Shown here: piece after piece, positions 15,801 through 25,200 of the stretch
Numbering within the stretch: position 1 is the stretch's first letter
Layout: each line of letters begins with the position of its first letter
Assembly: GCA_964567475.1 (NCBI GenBank)
Contig: CAZMMV010000005.1
Coordinates: 1 to 41,547, forward strand
From: CAZMMV01 sp964567475
GTDB taxonomy: Bacteria > Bacillota > Clostridia > Tissierellales > Tissierellaceae
DNA length: 41,547 bases
Reading direction: 5' to 3'
Notes under the pieces: model-generated
What the model was told of the DNA's origin: nothing
What the model saw: the letters and a program-made list of their open reading frames with translations, nothing else
Databases searched by the model: none
Translations under genes and position numbers: made by a program

Positions 15801-17177
15801 CTAAAAGTAAATTTTATTTCTCATCTTTCTTATAAAGTCATCGTTGTCCTTACTTCTAACTAAATTTTGAATTAAGTTTTCCGTAACTTCTTGATTAGAA
15901 GCATTTCCCATGGCCTTTCTAATTGACCATATTGTTTCTAATTCTATTTGAGAAAGCAGCAGTTCTTCTTTCCTAGTACTTGATTTATTGATATCAACAG
16001 CAGGGAAAATTCTTTTTTCAGATAATCTTCTATCTAAATGTATTTCCATATTACCTGTACCTTTAAACTCTTCAAAAATTACATCATCCATACGGCTACC
16101 TGTATCTACTAAAGCAGTAGCAAGTATAGTCAAGGAGCCTCCTTCTTCTAGCTTTCTAGCAGCTCCAAAAAATCTTTTAGGTTTATGTAATGCACCTGGA
16201 TCTAATCCTCCTGAAAGTGTTCTTCCTGTAGATGGTATAGTTAAATTGTAGGCTCTAGCAAGTCTAGTAATACTATCTAACAATACTACTACGTCTTTTC
16301 CATGTTCTACAAGTCTTTTTGCCCTTTCAAGAACTATCTCAGCTACCTTTGTATGATGTTGAGGTAATTCATCAAATGTAGAATAAACCACATCACCTTT
16401 TACTGACCTTTTCATATCTGTAACTTCTTCTGGTCTTTCATCAATTAAAAGTACAATAATTTCTATATCTGGGTGATTTTCAGCTATGGCATTAGCTACT
16501 TTTTTTAGAAGAGATGTCTTTCCGGCCTTAGGTGGAGATACGATCATACCTCTTTGACCTTTACCTATTGGTGCAATCAAATCTATCATTCTAGTTGATA
16601 GCTCTGAAGCATCAGTTTCAAGCTTTATTCTTTGTCTTGGATATATGGGGGTCAAACTTTCGAAATTAGGTCTTCGTCTACTAGTTTCTGGGTCCATATC
16701 ATTAACAGATTTTACATATAGAAGGGCGTTATACCTCTCACCAGGGTTTGGATCCCTAGTAACACCAAATATCTTATCGCCTGTCCTTAACTTAAATCTT
16801 CTAATTTGAGAAGGAGAAATGTATATATCATCTTCACCAGATAAGTAATTATCAGATCTTAAAAATCCATATCCATCTTGATGTATTTCCAAAACTCCTT
16901 CAGCTGTATTTATAGTATCCATATTCTCTAATTCTTCAGTTACCTTATCAGGCAATTTATCAGTTTCTATATCTTCTAAATTCAATTCTTGGTTAGCTTG
17001 TTCATGAATATTTTTATTACCATTCTGTTTAAGATTATTTCCTTTTTGAGAATTTCCACTTACTATCAATTTAATCAATTCATCTTTCTTGTACCTATAA
17101 GAACTAGGTATCTTTAAGAGTTTTGCAATTTCTCTTAAATCCACCAGCGTCTTTCTCGATAATTCCTTTTCATTCAA
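15801..17177 (-). CDS. rho: Transcription termination factor Rho
   Basis: A 458-residue hexameric RNA helicase. Residues 1-40 are the helical N-terminal domain, about 41-88 a polar asparagine- and glutamate-rich insert often seen in Gram-positive Rho, and 89-160 the cold-shock-like RNA-binding domain (GYGFLRSDNYLSGEDDIYIS). The ATPase core has Walker A SPPKAGKTS (214-222), LIDERPEEVTDM, LLDSITRLARAYN, the Q-loop region GRTLSGGLDPGALHKPK and the R-loop FKGTGNMEIHLDR. It follows glpX by about 40 bp. The ribosome site AGGAGGG is partly within a small ACCCT/AGGGT hairpin and 12 bases from the ATG, which may weaken translation. Confidence 0.97.
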   Translation of the reverse strand: MNEKELSRKTLVDLREIAKLLKIPSSYRYKKDELIKLIVSGNSQKGNNLKQNGNKNIHEQANQELNLEDIETDKLPDKVTEELENMDTINTAEGVLEIHQDGYGFLRSDNYLSGEDDIYISPSQIRRFKLRTGDKIFGVTRDPNPGERYNALLYVKSVNDMDPETSRRRPNFESLTPIYPRQRIKLETDASELSTRMIDLIAPIGKGQRGMIVSPPKAGKTSLLKKVANAIAENHPDIEIIVLLIDERPEEVTDMKRSVKGDVVYSTFDELPQHHTKVAEIVLERAKRLVEHGKDVVVLLDSITRLARAYNLTIPSTGRTLSGGLDPGALHKPKRFFGAARKLEEGGSLTILATALVDTGSRMDDVIFEEFKGTGNMEIHLDRRLSEKRIFPAVDINKSSTRKEELLLSQIELETIWSIRKAMGNASNQEVTENLIQNLVRSKDNDDFIRKMRNKIYF

Positions 17178-17216
17178 AATAAAACCCTCCTGTAGGGTGT
17201 TCCCCTATTGTTTTAA

Positions 17217-18185
17217 TTATTTGGCATATTCTGGTTTCTGATCTAGTTTATGAGTTGATTCTATAAATCTTATAGTACCAGTTTCAGCTCTTAGAACTAA
17301 TGTATGTGTAGTTGCTATATTGTTTTCTTGATATTTTACTCCTTCTAAAAGTTCACCATAGGATACTCCAGTAGCTGCAAAAACTACTTCATTTCCCTTA
17401 ACTAAGTCATCAGTATAATAAACTTTCTCACAGTCTGCGCCCATTTCATCGCATCTTCTTTTATGTTCTTCATTAATTGGATTTAAAACTCCTTGAAATT
17501 CTCCGCCTATACACTTTAAGGCAGCTGCAGAAATAACTCCCTCTGGTGCTCCTCCAATTCCCATTAAAATATCTACACCAGAATAATCAAAGCAAGTAGA
17601 TATAGCACCTAAAACGTCTCCATCTGAGATCATCTTTATCCTTGCACCTACTCTTCTTATTTCTTTAACTAATTCATCATGTCTAGGTCTATCTAATACA
17701 ATAACAGTTACCTCAGATATATCCTTTTCCAATGCCTTAGCTACATTCTTGATGTTTTCTTCTACAGATGCATTTATATCTATATGTCCATTAGCCCTTG
17801 GTCCAACTGCTATCTTGTTCATATAAGTATCTGGAGCATGAAGCATACATCCCCTAGGAGCTATAGCTAAAACAGATATACCATTAGGTAGTCCATTTGC
17901 TACTGAAGTTGTTCCATCTAAAGGATCTACAGCTATATCAACCTTTAAACTATCTTCTCCAGCTATACCAATTTGTTCTCCAATATATAACATAGGAGCT
18001 TCATCCATCTCGCCTTCACCTATAACTACAACACCGTCTATATTTACAGTATCAAACATACGTCTCATAGCATCTACCGCAGCTTGATCCGCAGCATTTT
18101 TATCTCCTCTACCTAAATGTTTAGCACTTGCAAGAGCTGCTGCCTCTGATACCCTTGCTAAATTTAGTGGTAAATTTCTATCCAT
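17217..18185 (-). CDS. glpX: Class II fructose-1,6-bisphosphatase GlpX
   Basis: A 322-residue metal-dependent phosphatase of gluconeogenesis. Visible motifs are IGEGEMDEAPMLYIGE and the metal/phosphate site DPLDGTTSVANG, then GIGGAPEGVISAAALKC near residue 200. I take the ATG at 18185 (MDRNLPLNLARVSEA), which has AAGGAG before it and starts 11 bp after the upstream aldolase-like gene stops; the longer frame to 18221 would overlap that gene. The fba-fsa-glpX-rho-rpmE order is classic for Firmicutes and couples sugar-phosphate steps. Confidence 0.95.
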   Translation of the reverse strand: MDRNLPLNLARVSEAAALASAKHLGRGDKNAADQAAVDAMRRMFDTVNIDGVVVIGEGEMDEAPMLYIGEQIGIAGEDSLKVDIAVDPLDGTTSVANGLPNGISVLAIAPRGCMLHAPDTYMNKIAVGPRANGHIDINASVEENIKNVAKALEKDISEVTVIVLDRPRHDELVKEIRRVGARIKMISDGDVLGAISTCFDYSGVDILMGIGGAPEGVISAAALKCIGGEFQGVLNPINEEHKRRCDEMGADCEKVYYTDDLVKGNEVVFAATGVSYGELLEGVKYQENNIATTHTLVLRAETGTIRFIESTHKLDQKPEYAK

Positions 18186-18196
18186 TTTAACACTCC

Positions 18197-18844
18197 TTAT
18201 TTCGAATTTGTATTTTCCCAATCCTTTAAAAACTTTTCAATTCCTATATTAGTTAAAGGATGATCTAACATTTGATTAAATACCTTATAAGGTACAGTTG
18301 ATATATGTGCCCCAGCCTTAGCTGCTCCCAATACATGCATAGGATTTCTTATACTTGCTGCTATTATTTCACAGTCTATATCATGCAAAGCAAATACTCC
18401 AGCTATATCTTCTACTACATACATACCTTCATTTCCAACATCATCTAATCTACCTACAAATGGACTAACATAGCTAGCTCCAGCCTTAGCTGCTAAAAGA
18501 GCTTGATTTGCAGAGAATACTAAAGTAACATTTGTCTTTATTCCCTCACTGGTCAAAATCTTTACAGCCTTTAAACCTTCCTTAATCATAGGTACTTTAA
18601 TAATTATATTTTTATCTATTTTAGCCAATTCTCTAGCCTCACTTAGCATGCCATCTAGATCTAAAGAAACTACCTCAGCACTAATAGGTCCATCCACTAT
18701 TCCTGCAATTTCCTTAACAACTTCTTTGAAGTCCCTGCCTTCCTTAGCAATTAAACTAGGATTAGTAGTTACTCCACATATTACTCCCCAGTCATTTATT
18801 TCTCTAATTTCATCCACATTTGCAGTGTCTATAAATAACTTCAA
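18197..18844 (-). CDS. fsa: Transaldolase/fructose-6-phosphate aldolase family protein
   Basis: A 215-residue short TalC/FSA-type protein (Bacillus YwjH). The start MKLFIDTANVDEI is the standard family N-terminus and begins at a TTG (18844) five bases after AGGTGA; the GTG of the longer frame at 18853 lies inside that site. The Schiff-base lysine is Lys83 in IIIKVPM, and GVTTNPSLIAKEGRD and VSPFVGRLDD complete the active-site blocks. Transaldolase and fructose-6-phosphate aldolase activity cannot be separated from sequence alone. It lies between fba and glpX. Confidence 0.92.
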   Translation of the reverse strand: MKLFIDTANVDEIREINDWGVICGVTTNPSLIAKEGRDFKEVVKEIAGIVDGPISAEVVSLDLDGMLSEARELAKIDKNIIIKVPMIKEGLKAVKILTSEGIKTNVTLVFSANQALLAAKAGASYVSPFVGRLDDVGNEGMYVVEDIAGVFALHDIDCEIIAASIRNPMHVLGAAKAGAHISTVPYKVFNQMLDHPLTNIGIEKFLKDWENTNSK

Positions 18845-18876
18845 CAATTTCACCTTCCTGTTAATTTAAAATTATT

Positions 18877-18930
18877 AACACCATCAGCCAGAAGGATCTT
18901 AGCTTTTAAGTCCTTCTGGATAAAGGTGTT
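18877..18930 (-). terminator. Two-tier hairpin between fba and the transaldolase gene
   Basis: CCAGAAGGA and TCCTTCTGG (18888-18896/18911-18919) form an inner stem, and AACACC/GGTGTT (18877-18882/18925-18930) an outer one, with a 5x5 internal loop. It lies 32 bp after the fba stop. The T-rich tail is weak, so partial termination (fba expressed above the downstream genes) is the likely effect. Confidence 0.55.
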
Positions 18931-18961
18931 ATCAAAGCTTCTTATTTAATAACTCCAGCTT

Positions 18962-19816
18962 TTATTTTGCTTTCCCTGCTGAACCAAATATATTCATTTT
19001 TTCTATAATTTTTTCTTTCATTCCAGCTTTTGCTGGTTTTAATATTTTTCTTGGGTCTATTTCATTTGGATTTTTTTTGAGTAGGTTTTTAACGCCTTCA
19101 GAGAATTTTATTCTTAGATCTGTATCTATATTTATTTTAGATATTCCTAGAGGAACTGCTTTTTTGATAGCTTGTTCTGGAACTCCTGAAGAACCATGTA
19201 ATACTAAAGGAACATCTACTGTTTCACGAATAGTTTTTATTCTGTCATAATCTAACTTTGGCTCTCCTTGGTATACACCATGAGCTGTACCAACAGCTAT
19301 TGCTAAGAAGTCTACTCCTGTTTCATCTACAAATCTTTTAGCTTCTGCTGGATCTGTAAAAGTAGCATCTCTTTCATCTACAGTTACATCATCCTCTGTT
19401 CCACCTATCTTACCTAACTCCGCCTCTACTGACACACCTGCTGCATGTGCAATCCTTACGATTTCTTTAGTAAGCTTGATATTTTCTTCTAAAGGATACT
19501 TAGAAGCATCAATCATAACAGAAGTAAATCCATGTCTAATACATTGAATTATTTGTTCAAAATCTGTACCATGATCTAAATGTAATGCAACTGGAACTTT
19601 GGCATTTCTACCAGCTAATTTGCCTAAAGCAGCAATATACTCAACTCCAGCATAATTTATGCCCCCTTGACTAGCTTGTAATATAACTGGTGAATTAGTT
19701 TCTTCTGCAGCTTCAATTATAGCCTGTACAATCTCCATATTGTTTACATTAAAAGCCCCAACAGCATAGCCATTTTTTTGAGCATCTAATAATATTTCTT
19801 TTCCTGTAACTAGCAC
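18962..19816 (-). CDS. fba: Class II fructose-bisphosphate aldolase
   Basis: A 284-residue zinc aldolase that cleaves fructose 1,6-bisphosphate. HLDHGTDFEQ carries the catalytic Asp and a zinc His; EAELGKIGGTEDD, VGTAHGVYQGEP (second zinc His) and LHGSSGVPEQAI (third His) follow in order, and KINIDTDLR binds phosphate. It starts with GTG at 19816 after GGAGGG. It heads the fba-fsa-glpX-rho run; TATAAT-like boxes lie at 19839-19854 but without a good -35. Confidence 0.95.
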   Translation of the reverse strand: MLVTGKEILLDAQKNGYAVGAFNVNNMEIVQAIIEAAEETNSPVILQASQGGINYAGVEYIAALGKLAGRNAKVPVALHLDHGTDFEQIIQCIRHGFTSVMIDASKYPLEENIKLTKEIVRIAHAAGVSVEAELGKIGGTEDDVTVDERDATFTDPAEAKRFVDETGVDFLAIAVGTAHGVYQGEPKLDYDRIKTIRETVDVPLVLHGSSGVPEQAIKKAVPLGISKINIDTDLRIKFSEGVKNLLKKNPNEIDPRKILKPAKAGMKEKIIEKMNIFGSAGKAK

Positions 19817-19910
19817 AAAAATCCCTCCACTTTTTATTATTATATACTATTATATCAGATTTCATCACTATTATATAGATAATAATGGAATAATAATGAT
19901 AAAGTGCAAC

Positions 19911-20843
19911 TTATCCTGTTATTTTAGTGCCAATTTCTCCTACTAATGCCTTGTCTGCATTTTCTAAAGAAGTTATATAAGAAGCTTTACCTTTCTTAGC
20001 AAATTCCAAGGCAGCCTCTACCTTTGGTCCCATACTACCCTTTGCAAATTGTCCATCTTCTATATATTTCTCTATGTCTTCTATACTTACATTTCTTAAG
20101 GCCTTTTCATCTGATTTACCATAATTTATATAAACATTATCAACATCAGTAAGTATCATAAATATATCAGCATCTACTTCCTCTGCTAATCTATATCCAC
20201 TTCTATCCTTATCTATTACAGCCTCTACTCCTCTATGAATCCCATTTTCCAATACTACAGGTATTCCTCCACCACCACAAGCTATAACTATAGTATCATT
20301 ATCTACTAAGTTTTTTATAATATCCTTTTCCAGTATACTAATAGGATTTGGTGAAGCAACTACCCTTCTCCAACCTCTATTTGAATCTTCTTTTAAATTC
20401 CAGCCTTTTTCCTTCATTAAAAACTTAGCATCTTCTTCAGTAAAAAATGAACCTATAGGCTTACTAGGATCATCAAAGCCTTCATCATCTTTAGATACTT
20501 GCACCCTAGTCAATAAGTTAACTACATTCTTTTCAATACCTAAGTCCCTTAATTGATTTATCAAAGACTGTTCTATCATATATCCTATAAATCCCTGAGT
20601 CTCTGCAGTTAAGACATCTAAAGGCATTTGAGGAACTATAGATTTAGCTTCTTCATTTTGACGAAGCAGATTACCTACTTGAGGTCCATTACCATGAGTA
20701 ATAATCAACTTATATCCGTCCTTTATTAGCTTTACAAGGACCTTACAACTTTTCTCCACATTTGCTAACTGAGTTTCATAATCTCCATTTTGACCTGGTT
20801 GAAGTATTGCATTGCCGCCTAATGCTACTACTATCTTTTTCAC
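19911..20843 (-). CDS. arcC: Carbamate kinase
   Basis: A 310-residue amino acid kinase-fold enzyme that makes ATP from carbamoyl phosphate. Motifs: ALGGNAI (residues 7-13), ITHGNGPQVGNLLRQ, GGGGIPVV, AVIDKDRSGYRLAEEVDAD and GSMGPKVEAALEFA. It starts with GTG six bases after GGGGGG. No arcA or arcB is beside it, so the carbamoyl-phosphate source (arginine, citrulline, allantoin or purine breakdown) is not shown. It lies downstream of the kal-kce unit but a terminator separates them. Confidence 0.94.
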   Translation of the reverse strand: MKKIVVALGGNAILQPGQNGDYETQLANVEKSCKVLVKLIKDGYKLIITHGNGPQVGNLLRQNEEAKSIVPQMPLDVLTAETQGFIGYMIEQSLINQLRDLGIEKNVVNLLTRVQVSKDDEGFDDPSKPIGSFFTEEDAKFLMKEKGWNLKEDSNRGWRRVVASPNPISILEKDIIKNLVDNDTIVIACGGGGIPVVLENGIHRGVEAVIDKDRSGYRLAEEVDADIFMILTDVDNVYINYGKSDEKALRNVSIEDIEKYIEDGQFAKGSMGPKVEAALEFAKKGKASYITSLENADKALVGEIGTKITG

Positions 20844-20875
20844 ATAATTCCCCCCAATAGATAAAATATTAAAAC

Positions 20876-20908
20876 AAAGACTCTTACTTAAATTAAGTAA
20901 GAGTCTTT
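20876..20908 (-). terminator. Rho-independent terminator after kce
   Basis: AAAGACTCTTACTTA and its exact complement (15 bp) around a 3-nt loop, beginning 5 bp after the kce stop. On the minus strand TTTGTTTTAATATTTT follows. It isolates the kal-kce unit from arcC. Confidence 0.85.
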
Positions 20909-20913
20909 CATAT

Positions 20914-21732
20914 TTATTTCTTTTTTAATCCTAATATTTCTCTTGCTTCGTCAGGAGTTGCTATTTCTCTACCTAACTCTTTAGCTATTCTAACTACTTT
21001 TTCAACTAATTGACCATTAGATTCAGCTAATACTCCTTTTTCTATATAAACATTATCTTCAAATCCAACTCTAACATGTCCGCCCATAGCCATACCTATC
21101 ATAGCCATTGGAATTTCATGTCTACCAACACCTGATACAGTCCAAGTAGAACCTTCTGGTAAAGTGTCTACAAGAAATGCTAAGTCTCTAGCAGTTGCTG
21201 TCATTTGAACTCCTAATACAAAGTCAAAATGCATTGGTTTCTTGATAAATCCTTGTTTCTCATATGCTATAGCATAATCTACCATACCTTTATCAAATAC
21301 CTCTATCTCTGGTTTAACTCCTCTTTCGATCATAATACGACCAAAGTTTTTAATAGTATTGTCTGTATTTGTAAATACTTCGTCTCCACCAAAGTTAAGA
21401 GTACCACAGTCTAAAGTTGCCATTTCTGGTCCTAGTTCTGTTGGTTGAAGTCTTTCTTCGTCAGTCATACCAACTGCTCCACCTGTTGAAGGTTGAACAA
21501 TCACGTCTGGACAACGTCTCAATATTTCATCCATACATGCTTTAAATCTAGCCTTGTCTTGTGTTGGAGTACCATCATCGTTCCTTACATGAAGGTGAAT
21601 AATGCTAGCTCCTGCTTTATATGCAGATTCTGCTTCTCTACCAACTTCCTCTACTGTATAAGGAATATTTGGATTATGTTCTTTAGTAACTTCTGCTCCA
21701 GAAATAGCTGCAGTTATTATTAATTTTTCCAT
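20914..21732 (-). CDS. kce: 3-keto-5-aminohexanoate cleavage enzyme (BKACE family)
   Basis: A 272-residue member of the beta-keto acid cleavage family (formerly DUF849). The zinc pair is His46 and His48 in IIHLHVRNDDGTPTQ; Glu14 (SGAEVT), Ser82 (QPSTGG) and RVGFEDN at 221-227 match the Kce active site as I know it. Kce converts 3-keto-5-aminohexanoate plus acetyl-CoA to acetoacetate and 3-aminobutyryl-CoA in lysine fermentation. The 3-aminobutyryl-CoA ammonia-lyase gene lies 60 bp upstream, which supports this substrate within a broad family. The ATG at 21732 follows GGGGAGG; the longer frame to 21768 overlaps that site. Confidence 0.92.
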   Translation of the reverse strand: MEKLIITAAISGAEVTKEHNPNIPYTVEEVGREAESAYKAGASIIHLHVRNDDGTPTQDKARFKACMDEILRRCPDVIVQPSTGGAVGMTDEERLQPTELGPEMATLDCGTLNFGGDEVFTNTDNTIKNFGRIMIERGVKPEIEVFDKGMVDYAIAYEKQGFIKKPMHFDFVLGVQMTATARDLAFLVDTLPEGSTWTVSGVGRHEIPMAMIGMAMGGHVRVGFEDNVYIEKGVLAESNGQLVEKVVRIAKELGREIATPDEAREILGLKKK

Positions 21733-21792
21733 ATTTTCGAAACCTCCCCTATGAAGCCTATGCCTCAAATTTTAAATATCTTATTTATTCTA

Positions 21793-22176
21793 TTATTTTC
21801 TTTGTTTTCCTTTTGGTACTACACATGTTCCTTCTGCTATTGCTACTACTACTGGTTCTTCTAATACATCACATGCTGAATCACTGATATCTGTTCTTGG
21901 TGCAATTACTTTTCTAGCTTCAAATTTCATTTTTCTAGAACTATTTCCTGCTTCTACTATTTCTCCAACAGCTTCAATGAAGTCTCCTGCATAAACTGGA
22001 GATTTAAATTCTACTTTATCATATGCTACGAATAAACCTTCATCTCCATCATTTCTGATTAAAAGTTCTGTAGCTACATCTCCAAATAATCCTAACATTC
22101 TTGCACCGTCTACTAAATTTCCACCATAATGTGCATCTTGAGTACTCATTCTTAATCTAATTGTAACTTTTTCCAT
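21793..22176 (-). CDS. kal: 3-aminobutyryl-CoA ammonia-lyase
   Basis: A 127-residue hot-dog-fold protein starting MEKVTIRLRMSTQDAHYGGN, with VDGARMLGLFGDVATELLIR and a VEFKSPVYAGDFIEA strand typical of the family. Kal removes ammonia from L-3-aminobutyryl-CoA to give crotonyl-CoA, the step after Kce in lysine fermentation. The ATG at 22176 lies after GGAGG and gives the usual family length; the 18 extra codons to 22230 have no support. It has a strong promoter of its own. The other lysine genes (kamA, kamDE, kdd) are not in this window. Confidence 0.92.
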   Translation of the reverse strand: MEKVTIRLRMSTQDAHYGGNLVDGARMLGLFGDVATELLIRNDGDEGLFVAYDKVEFKSPVYAGDFIEAVGEIVEAGNSSRKMKFEARKVIAPRTDISDSACDVLEEPVVVAIAEGTCVVPKGKQRK

Positions 22177-22212
22177 TTCATAACCTCCATTATTTTTATC
22201 AACATACCTTAT

Positions 22213-22241
22213 ATTATAACATATACCCAATATAGTGACAA
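22213..22241 (-). promoter_or_regulatory. Sigma-A promoter of kal-kce
   Basis: TTGTCA, exactly 17 bp, TATAAT on the minus strand, about 35 bp upstream of the kal ATG. It is the best sigma-A match in the window and separates kal-kce from the upstream addAB genes. Confidence 0.8.
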
Positions 22242-22275
22242 GTATCTAATATAGCTATATCTTAATTATTTATTG

Positions 22276-25200
22276 TTATTTAATATTAGTTGCCAACTGT
22301 TTTATATTGTTTATCTCTACTATTTTATCCATATATGTTGAATAAATCAATAAATTATCTAATTTTATTTTTTCATCTTTTACTATCTCTTCAAATAGTA
22401 GTTTATATCCCTCTAATTGATGGGAATAAGCTTTCTTCAAATATTGGCTTATATCTTTTTCCCTTTTTAATGGTCTATCAGTCTTATAGTCTAGTATAGT
22501 CCATTTATCGTCCTTAGATTTAACTAGTAAATCTATTACTCCATTTATTAGTATAGCTTTATTATGCTTTATTATAGTTTCTATTTCATTAGTTCCCATT
22601 AAATTTAGTATTTTATGGAACAATTCCTCATTATTGTCATCTAAGCCTATTGTAAAGGGTAATTCTACAAATATTTTTTCTGAATTCTGGAAAAGTATCT
22701 TTATATCTTCATTATCTATAAAATTCTTCAATAAATCTTTTACATATTGATAAAGTCTATCCTTTATCAATAGAATAACCTTTTCTCTTCCCTCTTCACT
22801 TTGTTTTTTTATTATATTTTCAACCCTCATGGTCTGTCCTGGATAAAAAAATCCTATATTTGTCTTATTTATTTCCATATTATCTATGGTCCTATCTACA
22901 CTAGCTCTAGCACAGTAATCAATAGACTCTTGACTTATATCTTTTAAATTATTAGTAGCTTGAATTAAATATTCTATTGCCTTGTGAACAATACTACCAT
23001 AAGTTTTACCTCTAGGTCCAAAATTAATCCTTATACTATCAGTAGCTTTTACTCTTTTTGCAGATTTAATCTTCAAACTCTTAGCTTTTATTTTTTCTCC
23101 ATTGTTTATATAAAATCCCTTAGATTTAAATTTTGATGGACTAGATAGGACATAAGTTGAAGGATATATTTCTTTTTTAATCTGAAGTTCCTTTCTTAGC
23201 CTTCTTTCCATAATTTTACTCCTTGTTATCTTTGATATCTTATCTTTCTTCTCTATTGCCTTATCAAGCTTTATCTCTCTATCAATATTAGAAGATAAAG
23301 GATATAAAAAGGATTTTTCATCTAAAGCATTGGCAACTATTAGGACAGACTTAGCCCTAGTGGCTGCAACATAAAGAAGTCTATCTTGCTCAGCTTCTTT
23401 AAATTCATTTTCCCTTTCCTTCTTCAGATCCTCATCTGGTCCCTTGATTTTCATCTTTGAACTATATTTCATATATCCTATACTTTCATCTTTACTGTTT
23501 TTTTCAACATAATGACTATCACCAGATATATATCTTTTTTTATCCCCACCTGCTAATATAACTATAGCAGCCTCTAGACCCTTAGCTTTGTGAATATTCA
23601 TTATCCTTAGAGCATCAGTAGCCTCTTTCTTGTTAATAGGAAGCTCATATTGTACTTTACTATTTATCAACATCTTTAACTCTTCTAGCAATTTATATAT
23701 ACTGTCGCATTCTCTAGTCTTCAATATCTCAACCACTTGTCCCAATGAAGACCTTGCATCTCTTAATTCCAAATCATCATAATCCCTATCAATTTCATAA
23801 ACGCCAAGTTTATTTTCTATAAGAATTTCTATAAAGGCTATAGGACTCAATCTTCTAGAAAGATTGACTATTTTGTTTAAATATATAAAGGCATTCTTTA
23901 CACTTAAATGTTCAATATTTTCTATTTCATCAATAGAAAATACAAACTTGAAAAGACTACTTTCTTCCTCTAAAAATAATTCAATAGTTTCTAAATCTAA
24001 ATAAAAGGAATTTTTCAAAGCTGATACAATTTTTATATTATCCCTAGGATTCACTAAAGCATCTATAAGAGCAAACAAATTTAGTACTTCTCTAGTATCT
24101 CCTAAACTCTTTTCTCCAGCCAGCAAAGCAGCTATTCCCCTGTCCTTAAGTGCCCTAAGATATAGACCAGTTTCTTCATTAGCCTTTGTAAGCACCATTA
24201 TATCTCTTGCTTCCACTGGTCTGTATTGATTTACATACTCTCCATCTTTTTTTATCTTTTCACTTATTATATAATTATTTAAAAAACTAACAATTAAATC
24301 CGCAACATATTCCTCATCATTTTCACCATAATCATACTTATAAATTCCCTGAAGATGTACATCCTCATATTCTCTATTGTCTTTATCTAAGGAATCATCC
24401 CATTGACTAAGTATCCTCTTAAATCCAGCTTGTAACTCACTAGAATTTTCTCCAAAAGCAAAGCCCTTCTCATCTTTTTTCTTAAAGGTGGATTGCACCC
24501 ACTTACAAAGCTCATCTGATGATCTAAAATTTATATCTAAATAAACAACTTGTCCATTTTTATCTATAACTTCTTTTATCTGATTGTATATGCGAATATC
24601 TGCCCTTCTAAACCTATAAATTGACTGTTTGGGATCTCCTACTATAAATAGAGAACCTGGTCTAGGTTTAACACATTGCCAAGATTTAAGGTCTTTATAC
24701 TTGGTCTCCTCATCTGCCAAATACATAATAAGCTCTATTTGCATAGGATCCGTATCCTGTGATTCATCCAAATAAAAATACCTATATTTGTTTTTCAAAT
24801 GCAATCTAGCTTCCTCAGAATTCTTAACCAAATTTGAAGCCTTGTATAAAAGCTCATTGAAGGTAAGCTTGCCCTTATAATTTTTCTTCTTATAATCAAC
24901 TATCATATTTATAAAATCTGTAGCCACATTATAGGGTAAAGCTTGTATTTTTATATAAAGATTATAAAGAGATTTTATCAACTCTTTATATCTATCTTCC
25001 TCTTTAAAGACTGAACTCTTCTTGTGCATTTCAAGAAAAAGCTCTTCTTCATCAAATGAATCTTTCCCAAAAGCATTGTTAAATTTATTTAAATATTCTT
25101 CTAAATCTTGTCCCTCTTCTAATATTGAATATAATAGTTTTCCAATAGCTTTTCCCTTACTTATTTCCTTATATTCCAAATCACCATATTTATTTTTTAT

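Noticed and set aside
19839..19877. Sigma-A promoter for fba
   Set aside because: Two TATAAT-like boxes exist but no acceptable -35 at 16-18 bp; AT-richness makes chance matches likely.
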